Shown here piece by piece: positions 1 through 6,068 of a stretch of DNA of 6,243 bases. The stretch comes from an uncultured bacterium (lineage in GTDB: Bacteria; Cyanobacteriota; Vampirovibrionia; Gastranaerophilales; Gastranaerophilaceae). The stretch covers positions 1 through 6,243 of the forward strand of contig USJT01000072.1 in the NCBI GenBank assembly GCA_900555175.1, written 5' to 3'. Made by a program: the position numbers and the translations under genes. Numbering within the stretch: position 1 is the stretch's first letter; the number at the start of each line of letters is the position of its first letter. The notes under the pieces were generated by a model that saw nothing but the letters and a program-made list of their open reading frames with translations, was not told the DNA's origin and did no database searches.

Positions 1-866
1 TAAACTGAGGCTTTTGCATTTTCAGATTCCAAAGCTTCTTTTATATATTCTTTTTCTGCTGAGTAAGGCCAATTTTTAGTTATTTTTTTTATGTAATCGT
101 AACGTTTTTTATGATAATTCGATTTTATATTCAGATAAGTTTTCAAAAACTGTTCTTTCTCAGAAGGTCTGTCAAAGCTATCTAAATACCAAGGCATTGT
201 CGCCATCTCAAACATTTGAGCATTTTCCGGAAATTCTGATAGAGGTAACAATATATTTTGACTTTTTTGATTATCGAAAAAATTTACTTTATTTATTTTT
301 TTTGTCCATTGATAATCTATAAAATTTACGCTTCCGTCTTTGTCAATTAAAATATTTTTACCGTTCAAATCACCGTGATAAATTCCGAGTTTGTCCAATT
401 CAAACATTTTATCAAAAAGCGTATTCAAATGTTCTTCTGTATAACGATTAGTTTTTGAAACATATTTACCAGGGACTAATGTTGAAATCAAATAATGTTC
501 ACCAAAATTTTGAACTCTTGCAACAGCCTCCTGTCCTCCGACTTTGTCTGTCGGAATAAGGGATAAATTGTTATATTCCTTTGAATAATCTTCGTAATAT
601 CCTGCTTTATTTTTTTTAATAACAAGATTACCCAACTGCGGATGATTAAACCTGAATGTTTCGCCTCCGACACCTTCGCCTAATTTTGTAACATTAGCCC
701 CATTATTAATAAATTCATCAATTTCATTTCTCAATATCGTTTTTATAGAATCATATTTGTCATTAAAATTCTCAAAATATGACCCTTTAAAACTCAATTG
801 TTTTTTCTTTTGAAAACTATATTTTTGATTATTTATTTGATGATTTAATATTGGTGTTACTTCCAT
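1..866 (-). CDS. APH/protein-kinase-like phosphotransferase, 3' end cut by the window edge
   Basis: 288 codons are visible and the frame is still open at the window edge. The fold signature is of the aminoglycoside-phosphotransferase/protein-kinase-like superfamily, which transfers phosphate from ATP. A glycine-rich loop GEGVGGETF lies at residues 63-71. A candidate ATP-contacting lysine is in LVIKK (81-85), and a possible helix-C glutamate is in KEYNN (96-100). The catalytic loop HGDLNGKN (164-171) has Asp166 and Asn171, and the metal-binding aspartate is in FIDYQW (182-187). The first ~30 residues precede the kinase domain and carry the motif LSFKG (24-28). The ATG at 866 is chosen because AAGGA (874-878, minus strand) sits 7 nt upstream. 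This start overlaps the end of the preceding phosphatase frame by 38 bp, which suggests translational coupling. The substrate (small molecule, sugar or protein) cannot be told from the sequence. Kinase-like fold is confident; specific function is unknown. Confidence 0.82.
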   Translation of the reverse strand, partial: MEVTPILNHQINNQKYSFQKKKQLSFKGSYFENFNDKYDSIKTILRNEIDEFINNGANVTKLGEGVGGETFRFNHPQLGNLVIKKNKAGYYEDYSKEYNNLSLIPTDKVGGQEAVARVQNFGEHYLISTLVPGKYVSKTNRYTEEHLNTLFDKMFELDKLGIYHGDLNGKNILIDKDGSVNFIDYQWTKKINKVNFFDNQKSQNILLPLSEFPENAQMFEMATMPWYLDSFDRPSEKEQFLKTYLNIKSNYHKKRYDYIKKITKNWPYSAEKEYIKEALESENAKASV

Positions 867-1758
867 TATCGTTTCCTTTTTTCCTGTTTACAAAATGATA
901 CCCTGCATAACCTGATAAACCAGCCAATATCAAACCCGTAACCGCCTTAATAGATTTATAATTTCCCCCAGATTTTTTTTTTGCGCCAAAAATTAATGTA
1001 TATAAATTTTCTGACATCGAAGTATTAAACGCTTTATTTTTTTCTGCATGAATTTTTATTACTTTTTTTATTCCTTCATCCAGCCCGCCAAAATCTGCTA
1101 CGATTATTTTGTTTATCCGAGCGAATGTATCAATTAAAGATTGCAATTTAGAATCCTTCTTTTTCATAACAATTCCATAAATAGGCAAATCTTCAATTTT
1201 TTTAAGATAACCGTTTTCGCTTAATTCTTTTCTTAACCCGTTTATGTACGGATTATTTTCTCCGCTATAAACCTTTTGTAAATCTTTAAACTTTTCTTGC
1301 ATATCTTTTTTGTAAAAATCTTTATGCGATGAATTTTCCTCACAGCTTTTTACAAAATCCTTATCTAAATATTCCAAGGGATTAAGCATATCAAAATCAT
1401 TTGACCCGTCACCTGCCGCAATTACGATATCATTATTTTTTATAGCCTGCTTTAATGCTTTTTTTGTATCATACAATTTAGTTAAAGCCCTATCTTCAAT
1501 TTTTGGAGTAATTGAACAGGATATCCGATGATGATTAGTTTCATCTGCAGGCTCCCAATCAATATGATATTGAATTTTTTGAGAGTCTAAATATTTTTTT
1601 AAATCACCGACAAAATTATCATAAATCCAATTTCTATCAGGACAAAAACCGTAATCAGGCGGAAATATCAAATTAAATTTTAATTTTCCGTCATTTCTTG
1701 AACCCAAAACATATTCTGCAATAGGGGTTTTATGTTCTTGAATTTTGCCGTTATTCAA
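829..1758 (-). pseudogene. C-terminal half of a disrupted HAD-family phosphatase, with C-terminal membrane anchor
   Basis: This frame carries the second half of the HAD hydrolase whose first half is at 1863-2354. The signature IVIAAGDGSNDFDML (residues 111-125, counted from the TTG at 1758) is HAD motif IV, with the Mg2+-binding acidic residues, and is typical of Cof/sucrose-phosphatase-like (type IIB) enzymes. A lysine of motif III is probably among KK at 99-100. A hydrophobic segment near 270-290, followed by NRKK, looks like a single C-terminal membrane helix. The frame is open up to 1869, and its upstream part (EADSQNSVSDYGEKSLF, about 1800-1851) also reads as protein, so the gene clearly began further up. 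The TTG at 1758 has no visible ribosome-binding site. Independent translation is therefore doubtful, and I treat this as the orphaned half of a broken gene. If the 20-bp insertion at 1853-1882 were lost, the whole protein would be roughly 500 residues. Confidence 0.8.
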
Positions 1759-1852
1759 AGGAAGTTTTTTCCACTCATCAGGGTTTAATTTTCCTTTGCT
1801 GAAAAGAGATTTTTCACCGTAATCAGAAACGGAATTTTGGGAATCTGCTTCT

Positions 1853-1882
1853 ATTAATTTAACTAAAAACTAATTAATTTAA
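1853..1882 (-). repeat. 10-bp direct repeat bounding a 20-bp frame-breaking insertion
   Basis: On the minus strand, TTAAATTAAT occurs at 1882-1873 and again at 1862-1853, exactly 20 bp apart, with TAGTTTTTAG between. Twenty is not a multiple of three, so the reading frame shifts and an in-frame TAG is created. Deleting one 20-bp unit joins the two halves as ...KYHIKLIEADSQN..., a seamless continuation with no extra or missing residue. The same KLI peptide is encoded on both sides of the break, as expected from a duplication-type insertion. Confidence 0.85.
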
Positions 1883-2354
1883 TATGATATTTATCGGTAA
1901 GATTTTTTAATTCCGCATGAATTTTATCTCCATCCCAATTAGTCAAATTTTTAATATCCAATTCTTTATCCTTTTGAGGGGAATTGTAATCAAACGGGAA
2001 TTTATTTCTAAGATAAAAATCATCATCACTGCTCATTTTAACAAATTTATCACTCCCGTCTTTAGTAATAACAGTTTGCGGGAAAGGCAGTTTAAAATCT
2101 CTCATTTTCAATAGCCAGGAAATTGATTCATATTCTCCAAGAGTTCTTCCTGTTGTCAGGTTAAAATGCAAATCATCACGGGTTGCATTCAAAAAATTCT
2201 TCATCTTATCGCAATATGCAATCATATAACCGTTTTCATTCGGTATATGCAAAGATGCATGTGTTGCAGGACAATATGTTCCGTCAAAATCCGAATACAA
2301 ATCAATTTTACCTGCAGTAAATGCTATTTTATTGTTTACACCTGATACTCGCAC
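1863..2354 (-). CDS. N-terminal half of a HAD-family phosphatase, truncated by a frameshifting insertion
   Basis: This 163-residue product holds HAD motif I, DFDGT (residues 22-26), with the nucleophile Asp22 and the acid/base Asp24. It also holds motif II, LTTGR (66-70), with the conserved Thr. VITKDGS (95-101) resembles the start of the type IIB cap region. The start is GTG at 2354: no in-frame ATG lies between it and the upstream stop, and AGGG lies about 10 nt upstream. The N-terminus carries IAFTAG (10-15), similar to LSFKG in the downstream kinase. The frame ends prematurely at a TAG (1863-1865) inside a 20-bp insertion, so motifs III and IV are lost to the separate downstream frame. 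The fragment has a start and promoter and is probably still translated, but it should not form a complete active site. Family assignment is strong; substrate unknown. Confidence 0.85.
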   Translation of the reverse strand: MRVSGVNNKIAFTAGKIDLYSDFDGTYCPATHASLHIPNENGYMIAYCDKMKNFLNATRDDLHFNLTTGRTLGEYESISWLLKMRDFKLPFPQTVITKDGSDKFVKMSSDDDFYLRNKFPFDYNSPQKDKELDIKNLTNWDGDKIHAELKNLTDKYHIKLISF

Positions 2355-2387
2355 ACTTAAAATCCCTAAAAAAGACCTGATTTATAA

Positions 2388-2417
2388 ATTATAGAAGTAA
2401 AAATAATATTATGTCAA
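2388..2417 (-). promoter_or_regulatory. Consensus sigma70 promoter of the HAD phosphatase gene
   Basis: Read on the minus strand, TTGACA (2417-2412) and TATAAT (2393-2388) are both perfect hexamers, separated by 18 bp. Transcription should begin near 2381, giving a leader of about 27 nt before the GTG start at 2354. This is the best promoter in the window and would also drive the downstream kinase-like gene. Confidence 0.75.
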
Positions 2418-2449
2418 TTACTTACATATCCGAAACAATCATATTATAA

Positions 2450-2875
2450 CTATTTTGCAAAATATGAATAAGAAACTGAAGGATGTCTTAAAGCACCGTT
2501 ACCGATTTTATAAGTAGCACCGCTTCTAACAGTTGTATAAGCACTGACAGGTGAAGATGAAGTATTTATACCGCCGCCAAAATTTGGTCTTGGTATAGGG
2601 AAAGCACTATAAATAACGTGTGATCCGCCACCTCTTTTTTTAGGTACGTTTTCAGATAAATAATACCCGTTTTCATCGTATTTGCTTCCTGCATAAGGAT
2701 TTACATAAACATACTTTATCTGAGGTTCAGGTTTTTTATTCGGATAATAATTAATTCTTGCGCCGTTAGAATTATTTTGAGATGCACCATATCTTAAAAC
2801 TGTTGTTGCATTTGCAGGTAATGAGAAAATTCCTGCAATTATTAACGCAAATAAAAATACCAAAGTTTTTTTCAT
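2450..2875 (-). CDS. Small exported protein of unknown function, Tyr/Gly/Ser-rich
   Basis: I do not recognise a family. The 141-residue product starts with a clear Sec signal peptide: MKK, a hydrophobic core to about residue 19, and a likely signal peptidase I site after LPANA (residue 23). The mature ~118 residues are rich in Tyr, Gly, Ser and Asn, with short low-complexity stretches (KKRGGG, GGG, SSSP) and no cysteine or catalytic motif that I can see. It is most likely a periplasmic or surface-associated protein. The ATG at 2875 is supported by AGGTGG just upstream, at unusually short spacing. The gene lies 117 bp downstream of pgeF in the same direction, and the HAD promoter lies between it and the phosphatase gene, so it is probably its own transcription unit. 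No hairpin terminator follows it. Confidence 0.75.
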   Translation of the reverse strand: MKKTLVFLFALIIAGIFSLPANATTVLRYGASQNNSNGARINYYPNKKPEPQIKYVYVNPYAGSKYDENGYYLSENVPKKRGGGSHVIYSAFPIPRPNFGGGINTSSSPVSAYTTVRSGATYKIGNGALRHPSVSYSYFAK

Positions 2876-2992
2876 ATTCCACCTACTATAATTTTTACAT
2901 TTCCCTTATATATATAAAAACGAAAAAATAATAATTTTGCCACATAAAAGGCTTTCTAATGTAAATTTTTGTAAAGCAGGATATCCCCTATA

Positions 2993-3736
2993 TTATGATA
3001 ATTTTACAACTGCACTGTGACGATTTGTTGTCGCATTTTCTTTGCGGTAAGAAAAGAACAAATCGTTATTGCAAACAGTACAATAAGGGCAAACATCAAT
3101 ATTTTCAGGTTTTACACCAATATCTGATAATTGACGTTTGTTAATTCCTTTCAAATCTACATAGATATTGCCTTGACGAATTTCATACAAGCCTGAAAAA
3201 TCTTTAACCGTATTTGAAAGCTGTCTGCAAACATCTTCTCCGACATTGTAACAACAAAAAGAAATTGCGGGACCTATTGCACATTTTAAATTTTCAGGTT
3301 TTGAGCCAAATTCATCTTCCATTTTTTGCACTGTCTTTGTGGCAATCATGCCTGCTGTTCCTCTCCAACCTGCGTGGGATACTGCAGCAATATTATTTTC
3401 GCAATCGTAAATAATCAAAGGAGTGCAATCAGCAAAATTCAAATAAACCCCTTGAACTTTATTTGTCAAAATCAAACCGTCAGTATCAGGATATGAGCTA
3501 ACCCCAACTTTTGCGACATCAACATTCGATGTATGAGTTTGTGAAGGATGAATTAAATCCTTTTCCTCAATTTGTAAATACTTACATATATCTTTTTTGT
3601 TATCTTCAACAATTTTTTCAAAACTCGGTTCTTTTGTTTTTATAACAGTTTCACGTGTTGTAAAAAAATGGTTTAAACCATTCAAAAGTGAGCTTTTTAA
3701 TATCTTTTTCCCGTTAATTTCCTCAAAATAAAACAT
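2993..3736 (-). CDS. pgeF: PgeF/YfiH-family protein (peptidoglycan editing factor, DUF152, laccase-like fold)
   Basis: The 247-residue product matches the YfiH/PgeF family in length and motif order. It has QTH (66-68), ADCTPL (102-107), HAGWRG (121-126), CAIGPAIS (152-159), PYCT (217-220) and FFSYR (227-231). His68, Cys104 and His121 correspond to the family's zinc-site residues. In E. coli, PgeF guards against wrong amino acids in the peptidoglycan stem peptide. Related proteins (human LACC1/FAMIN) act on purine nucleosides, so the exact reaction here is open. The cytoplasmic location follows from the absence of a signal peptide. The ATG at 3736 has no Shine-Dalgarno sequence. A TATAAA (3748-3743, minus strand) ends only 6 nt before the ATG, so the transcript may be leaderless. 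The gene is divergent from the aquaporin gene. Confidence 0.93.
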   Translation of the reverse strand: MFYFEEINGKKILKSSLLNGLNHFFTTRETVIKTKEPSFEKIVEDNKKDICKYLQIEEKDLIHPSQTHTSNVDVAKVGVSSYPDTDGLILTNKVQGVYLNFADCTPLIIYDCENNIAAVSHAGWRGTAGMIATKTVQKMEDEFGSKPENLKCAIGPAISFCCYNVGEDVCRQLSNTVKDFSGLYEIRQGNIYVDLKGINKRQLSDIGVKPENIDVCPYCTVCNNDLFFSYRKENATTNRHSAVVKLS

Positions 3737-3742
3737 ACATAA

Positions 3743-3748
3743 TTTATA
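3743..3748 (-). promoter_or_regulatory. Possible -10 element of pgeF
   Basis: TATAAA on the minus strand lies 6 nt upstream of the pgeF ATG, which would place the transcription start at or next to the start codon. No convincing -35 hexamer is visible at 16-18 bp, so this is tentative in such AT-rich DNA. Confidence 0.35.
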
Positions 3749-3762
3749 ACATAAAAGAACGA

Positions 3763-3791
3763 TTGAAGGAAAGTAAAAAATATGTTAAAAT
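3763..3791 (+). promoter_or_regulatory. Sigma70-like promoter of the aquaporin gene
   Basis: TTGAAG (3763-3768) and TAAAAT (3786-3791) are separated by 17 bp. The expected transcription start is near 3798. A strong ribosome-binding site, AAGGAGAG (3803-3810), then leads to the ATG at 3816. Confidence 0.65.
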
Positions 3792-3815
3792 CATTTCGAA
3801 AAGAAGGAGAGTTAT

Positions 3816-4451
3816 ATGAAAGAACTTTTAAAAAAATGTCTAGTAGAATTTATCGGAACATTTTTCTTGGTATTTACAATTATATGTTCTCTGTTTCCAA
3901 ATAGCAGTAACGTATTTCCGCCAATTGCAATCGGACTTGTTTTAATGATTATGGTTTATGCAGGCGGACATGTATCAGGAGGGCACTACAACCCTGCTGT
4001 ATCATTTGCAGCAGCAATTAGAGGTGCTTTAAGTTGGAAAGATTTTATTCCATACATTATTGCACAATTTATCGGTAGTGTTGTTGCTGTATGCCTAGGG
4101 AAATACGTTGTAGCAATTCCACCTTTTGCCGCTGACGTATCTTATTCTATGATACCTATGGTTATTTGCGAATTCTTATTCACATTCGCTCTTTGCTATA
4201 CCGTATTACATACTGCAACTTCTGAAGACACAAAAGGCAATTCATATTATGGTTTTGCAATCGGTTCTGTTGTACTTGTAGGTTTGGTTGCAGCAGCAGG
4301 AACTTGCTATGAAACATTCAACCCTGCAGTTGCTTTTGGTATCTTCACTTTAGGAATTACTAAAACTAAACTTATTCTTGCAACAATACTTGCAAACTTT
4401 GTTGCAGGTGCAGCAGCAGCAGGAGTTTATAAAATAACTTCAAACGATTAA
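3816..4451 (+). CDS. Aquaporin-family (MIP) channel with atypical selectivity filter
   Basis: The 211-residue integral membrane protein has six hydrophobic segments and both aquaporin NPA boxes: HYNPAVSF (NPA at 59-61, after SGG) and FNPAVAFG (NPA at 169-171). The N-terminal EFIGTFFLVF and mid-protein CEFLFTFALC are the paired helix-1/helix-4 signatures of the internally duplicated family. It should conduct water or small neutral solutes across the inner membrane. The second NPA is followed by Val172 where classical aquaporins have the selectivity-filter Arg. Hand alignment to AqpZ puts Ile39, Leu157 and Glu166 at the other three filter positions (Phe43, His174, Thr183 in AqpZ). Selectivity is therefore likely to differ from AqpZ or GlpF, and I give no gene symbol. 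It is slightly shorter than AqpZ. The gene is monocistronic, with its own promoter, a strong ribosome-binding site and a terminator. Confidence 0.92.
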   Translation: MKELLKKCLVEFIGTFFLVFTIICSLFPNSSNVFPPIAIGLVLMIMVYAGGHVSGGHYNPAVSFAAAIRGALSWKDFIPYIIAQFIGSVVAVCLGKYVVAIPPFAADVSYSMIPMVICEFLFTFALCYTVLHTATSEDTKGNSYYGFAIGSVVLVGLVAAAGTCYETFNPAVAFGIFTLGITKTKLILATILANFVAGAAAAGVYKITSND

Positions 4452-4475
4452 TCAAAATCCGATAATCAAATTACA

Positions 4476-4510
4476 AAAAAAGTACCCGATGAAAAAACGG
4501 GTACTTTTTT
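4476..4510. terminator. Bidirectional intrinsic terminator between convergent genes
   Basis: AAAAAAGTACCCG (4476-4488) pairs perfectly with CGGGTACTTTTTT (4498-4510) around a 9-nt loop. The GC-containing stem core is followed by a T-run in both directions, so it can end the aquaporin transcript on the plus strand and the cysteine-rich peptide transcript on the minus strand, whose stop codon lies 4 bp away. Confidence 0.9.
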
Positions 4511-4513
4511 AAT

Positions 4514-4744
4514 TTATAACTGCAAACCATTATGATCATCCATAAAACATTGACAAGAAGGACTTAAAGTTCCATCACAGCATCTTGCTCTTGAACCTGC
4601 GCAACCACATACGCCACCATGATGAGAACAACAACCTCTACCAGCCATTAAATAACTTTCATTTTTTGACATGTAAACTGAATTTAATTGCAATCCCATA
4701 CAGAAAAATGCAATTACACCAAAAATAAATAAAATCTTTTTCAT
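4514..4744 (-). CDS. Small exported cysteine-rich peptide (CC/CxC pattern)
   Basis: The 76-residue precursor begins MKK followed by a hydrophobic stretch (residues 4-18), consistent with a signal peptide or N-terminal anchor. The mature part has eight cysteines in a regular pattern: CC (38-39), six residues, CxC (46, 48), six residues, CC (55-56), seven residues, CxC (64, 66). The segment CCSHHGGVCGC also holds paired His41-His42, and CDGTLSPSCQC follows. I recognise this SHHGGV...DGT.SPSC style from small uncharacterised secreted proteins in diverse bacteria. Metal binding or disulfide bonding is an inference from the Cys/His spacing. The ATG at 4744 is supported by AAGGAG 8 nt upstream. The gene is divergent from the secreted hydrolase across a perfect palindrome and ends at a shared terminator. 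Confidence 0.85.
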   Translation of the reverse strand: MKKILFIFGVIAFFCMGLQLNSVYMSKNESYLMAGRGCCSHHGGVCGCAGSRARCCDGTLSPSCQCFMDDHNGLQL

Positions 4745-4766
4745 TTCTATTGCTCCTTTTTATAAA

Positions 4767-4793
4767 TTGATATTAATTCGGAATTAATATCAA
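4767..4793. promoter_or_regulatory. Perfect 27-bp palindrome, candidate operator for both divergent genes
   Basis: TTGATATTAATTC (4767-4779), one central G (4780), then GAATTAATATCAA (4781-4793): all 13 pairs match. It lies 23 bp upstream of the peptide ATG (4744) and 42 bp upstream of the hydrolase ATG (4836). A possible hydrolase -10, TATAAA (4810-4815), would place the -35 region over the right arm, the position of a repressor site. A shorter palindrome TGATATCA (4821-4828) repeats the outer half-site close to the hydrolase start. There is no adjoining T-run, so it is not a terminator. Confidence 0.6.
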
Positions 4794-4835
4794 CACAATT
4801 AGCATAAGGTATAAAATTTGTGATATCATATATTT

Positions 4836-6032
4836 ATGAAAAGATTTTTAGGGATAATTTTAGGGTTGGTTTTGCTGCAAAATATATGTTTTGCAGACAC
4901 AGGCATAAGTTTTGTATATATAAACGGCTCTAACAACAATGATGAAAAAATGCACAACTGGTATGTTGAAGGAGTGCAAAAACTTCATCCTGTTTTGAAA
5001 GAAAAATTTGAAACCAGCAAAGAAATTAAAGAGGCTTTTTCTGATAAATCACAATTCAAAATTAATGAAGAACCTGTTATTTTCTTTTGGGGAGATAAAA
5101 GCCAGAAAGATTTGCAATTTGTTCAACAACAATTGGATTTATCAAAAGCATTCAGCCCTACTCTTGCGTATAAAGTTCGTTCGATGTTAACGGCATATCT
5201 TCATGATGCTATTTGGATTCAAAAACAGCACAATATGCTTCCTGTTCTGGATGAATTGAATGAAACAGTCATCAAAGAAGCTCAAAAAGGCAATAAAGTT
5301 ATATTATACGGATATTCAGCAGGAACTTTTGTTACCTACGAATATATGTTTAACAAACTTCCTTATCTTAATCCAGAAGATTTGTTTAACGAAATTGATG
5401 TAAGTGATAAAGTAAAAGAATTTGCGACAAAACACCCGCTCGACAACACTTGTATTTCAGCTCTTTCAAAAGCTCAAATCGGTACAGTTTCTCAAAACGG
5501 GCATCTTTTATTGAAAAAACTTGATGATAAATCTCTTGAAACAAGTTACCTCAAATTGCAAGAAGCAACAAAAACCGCCTGTGCACCAATGAGTTCTTTG
5601 CAGGGTGTCGTAAATTTTGCAAGTCCTTTAGTCCTTTTTTATTCGGATTTAGCTGATCCTGATTATGAATTGAATTATTATAATAAGTTAATGCTCAAAT
5701 ACATACTTGAAAACGGATTATTTTTTATAACAGTAAACTTTAGAGAAGACCCTCTAGGATTTCCAAGCTCAAGAAATCTTACGATTGATGAAATGCAAAA
5801 ACTTGCAAATATAGAAATTAACAACCCGAAAGGATTTGTCTACGACAATTCTTCCGTATGGTCAAAACGCTCTGTATTATTTGCCCATACATCTTATTGG
5901 AGTGCAAGAAAAACTTTTGCAAAAGCAGTTGTAAAAGCATTTGCTAACGGATATAAACTTCAATATGACAAAAATTTTCAAGAAAAAGTTTTGAAAAACA
6001 ATAAGAAAAAAATTAAATTTGAAATGATATAA
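4836..6032 (+). CDS. Exported alpha/beta-fold serine hydrolase (lipase/esterase-like)
   Basis: The 398-residue protein begins with a Sec signal peptide (MKRF, hydrophobic core, probable cleavage after FA at residue 20). A first strand, FVYINGSNNND (26-36), is in the usual place of the oxyanion-hole region. VILYGYSAGTFVTYEYM (155-171) contains the nucleophile elbow GYSAG with Ser161. Plausible triad partners are Asp305 (NFREDPLGF) and His351 (FAHTSYW), in the right order. The large segment between Ser161 and Asp305 probably forms a lid; it includes cysteines at 206 and 249 that could form a disulfide. It should act in the periplasm or outside the cell on an ester or amide, substrate unknown. 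The ATG at 4836 is the only start giving the signal peptide, but no ribosome-binding site precedes it. The gene is divergent from the cysteine-rich peptide gene. Confidence 0.8.
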   Translation: MKRFLGIILGLVLLQNICFADTGISFVYINGSNNNDEKMHNWYVEGVQKLHPVLKEKFETSKEIKEAFSDKSQFKINEEPVIFFWGDKSQKDLQFVQQQLDLSKAFSPTLAYKVRSMLTAYLHDAIWIQKQHNMLPVLDELNETVIKEAQKGNKVILYGYSAGTFVTYEYMFNKLPYLNPEDLFNEIDVSDKVKEFATKHPLDNTCISALSKAQIGTVSQNGHLLLKKLDDKSLETSYLKLQEATKTACAPMSSLQGVVNFASPLVLFYSDLADPDYELNYYNKLMLKYILENGLFFITVNFREDPLGFPSSRNLTIDEMQKLANIEINNPKGFVYDNSSVWSKRSVLFAHTSYWSARKTFAKAVVKAFANGYKLQYDKNFQEKVLKNNKKKIKFEMI

Positions 6033-6033
6033 T
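6025..6033 (+). promoter_or_regulatory. Possible extended -10 promoter for the last gene
   Basis: TGATATAAT overlaps the hydrolase stop codon and matches an extended -10 (TGnTATAAT). There is no clear -35. It would give a leader of about 30 nt before the ATG at 6069. Read-through from the hydrolase gene is equally possible. Confidence 0.35.
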
Positions 6034-6068
6034 AAAAGAGATTTATTTAGATAGAGGAAGGAGTAAAA

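Noticed and set aside
488..673. Short minus-strand open frame of 61 residues
   Set aside because: It overlaps the kinase-like gene in another frame, and the kinase frame contains the motifs (HGDLN..N, FIDY) and the ribosome-binding site.
1853..1882. Programmed ribosomal bypass (hopping) across the 20 bp, as in phage T4 gene 60, because matching TTA codons flank a stop
   Set aside because: The T4 case has its stop directly after the take-off codon and needs a specific hairpin and nascent peptide. Here the stop is several codons later and no hairpin is visible, so a simple insertion is more economical.
1917..2114. Plus-strand open frame of 65 residues
   Set aside because: It is antisense to the HAD N-terminal half and has no ribosome-binding site or recognisable domain.
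2876..2992. Possible terminator or riboswitch between pgeF and the small exported protein
   Set aside because: Only short AT-rich complementarities were found; no stable stem with a T-run and no recognisable riboswitch core.
3214..3414. Plus-strand open frame of 66 residues
   Set aside because: It is antisense to pgeF, whose motifs cover the same bases.
4767..4793. FNR/CRP-type site, because the palindrome ends are TTGAT and ATCAA
   Set aside because: FNR sites have 4 bp between the half-sites; here the gap is 17 bp and the match runs through the whole interior.
5008..5190. Plus-strand open frame of 60 residues
   Set aside because: It lies in another frame inside the hydrolase gene, which has a signal peptide and catalytic motifs across this stretch.
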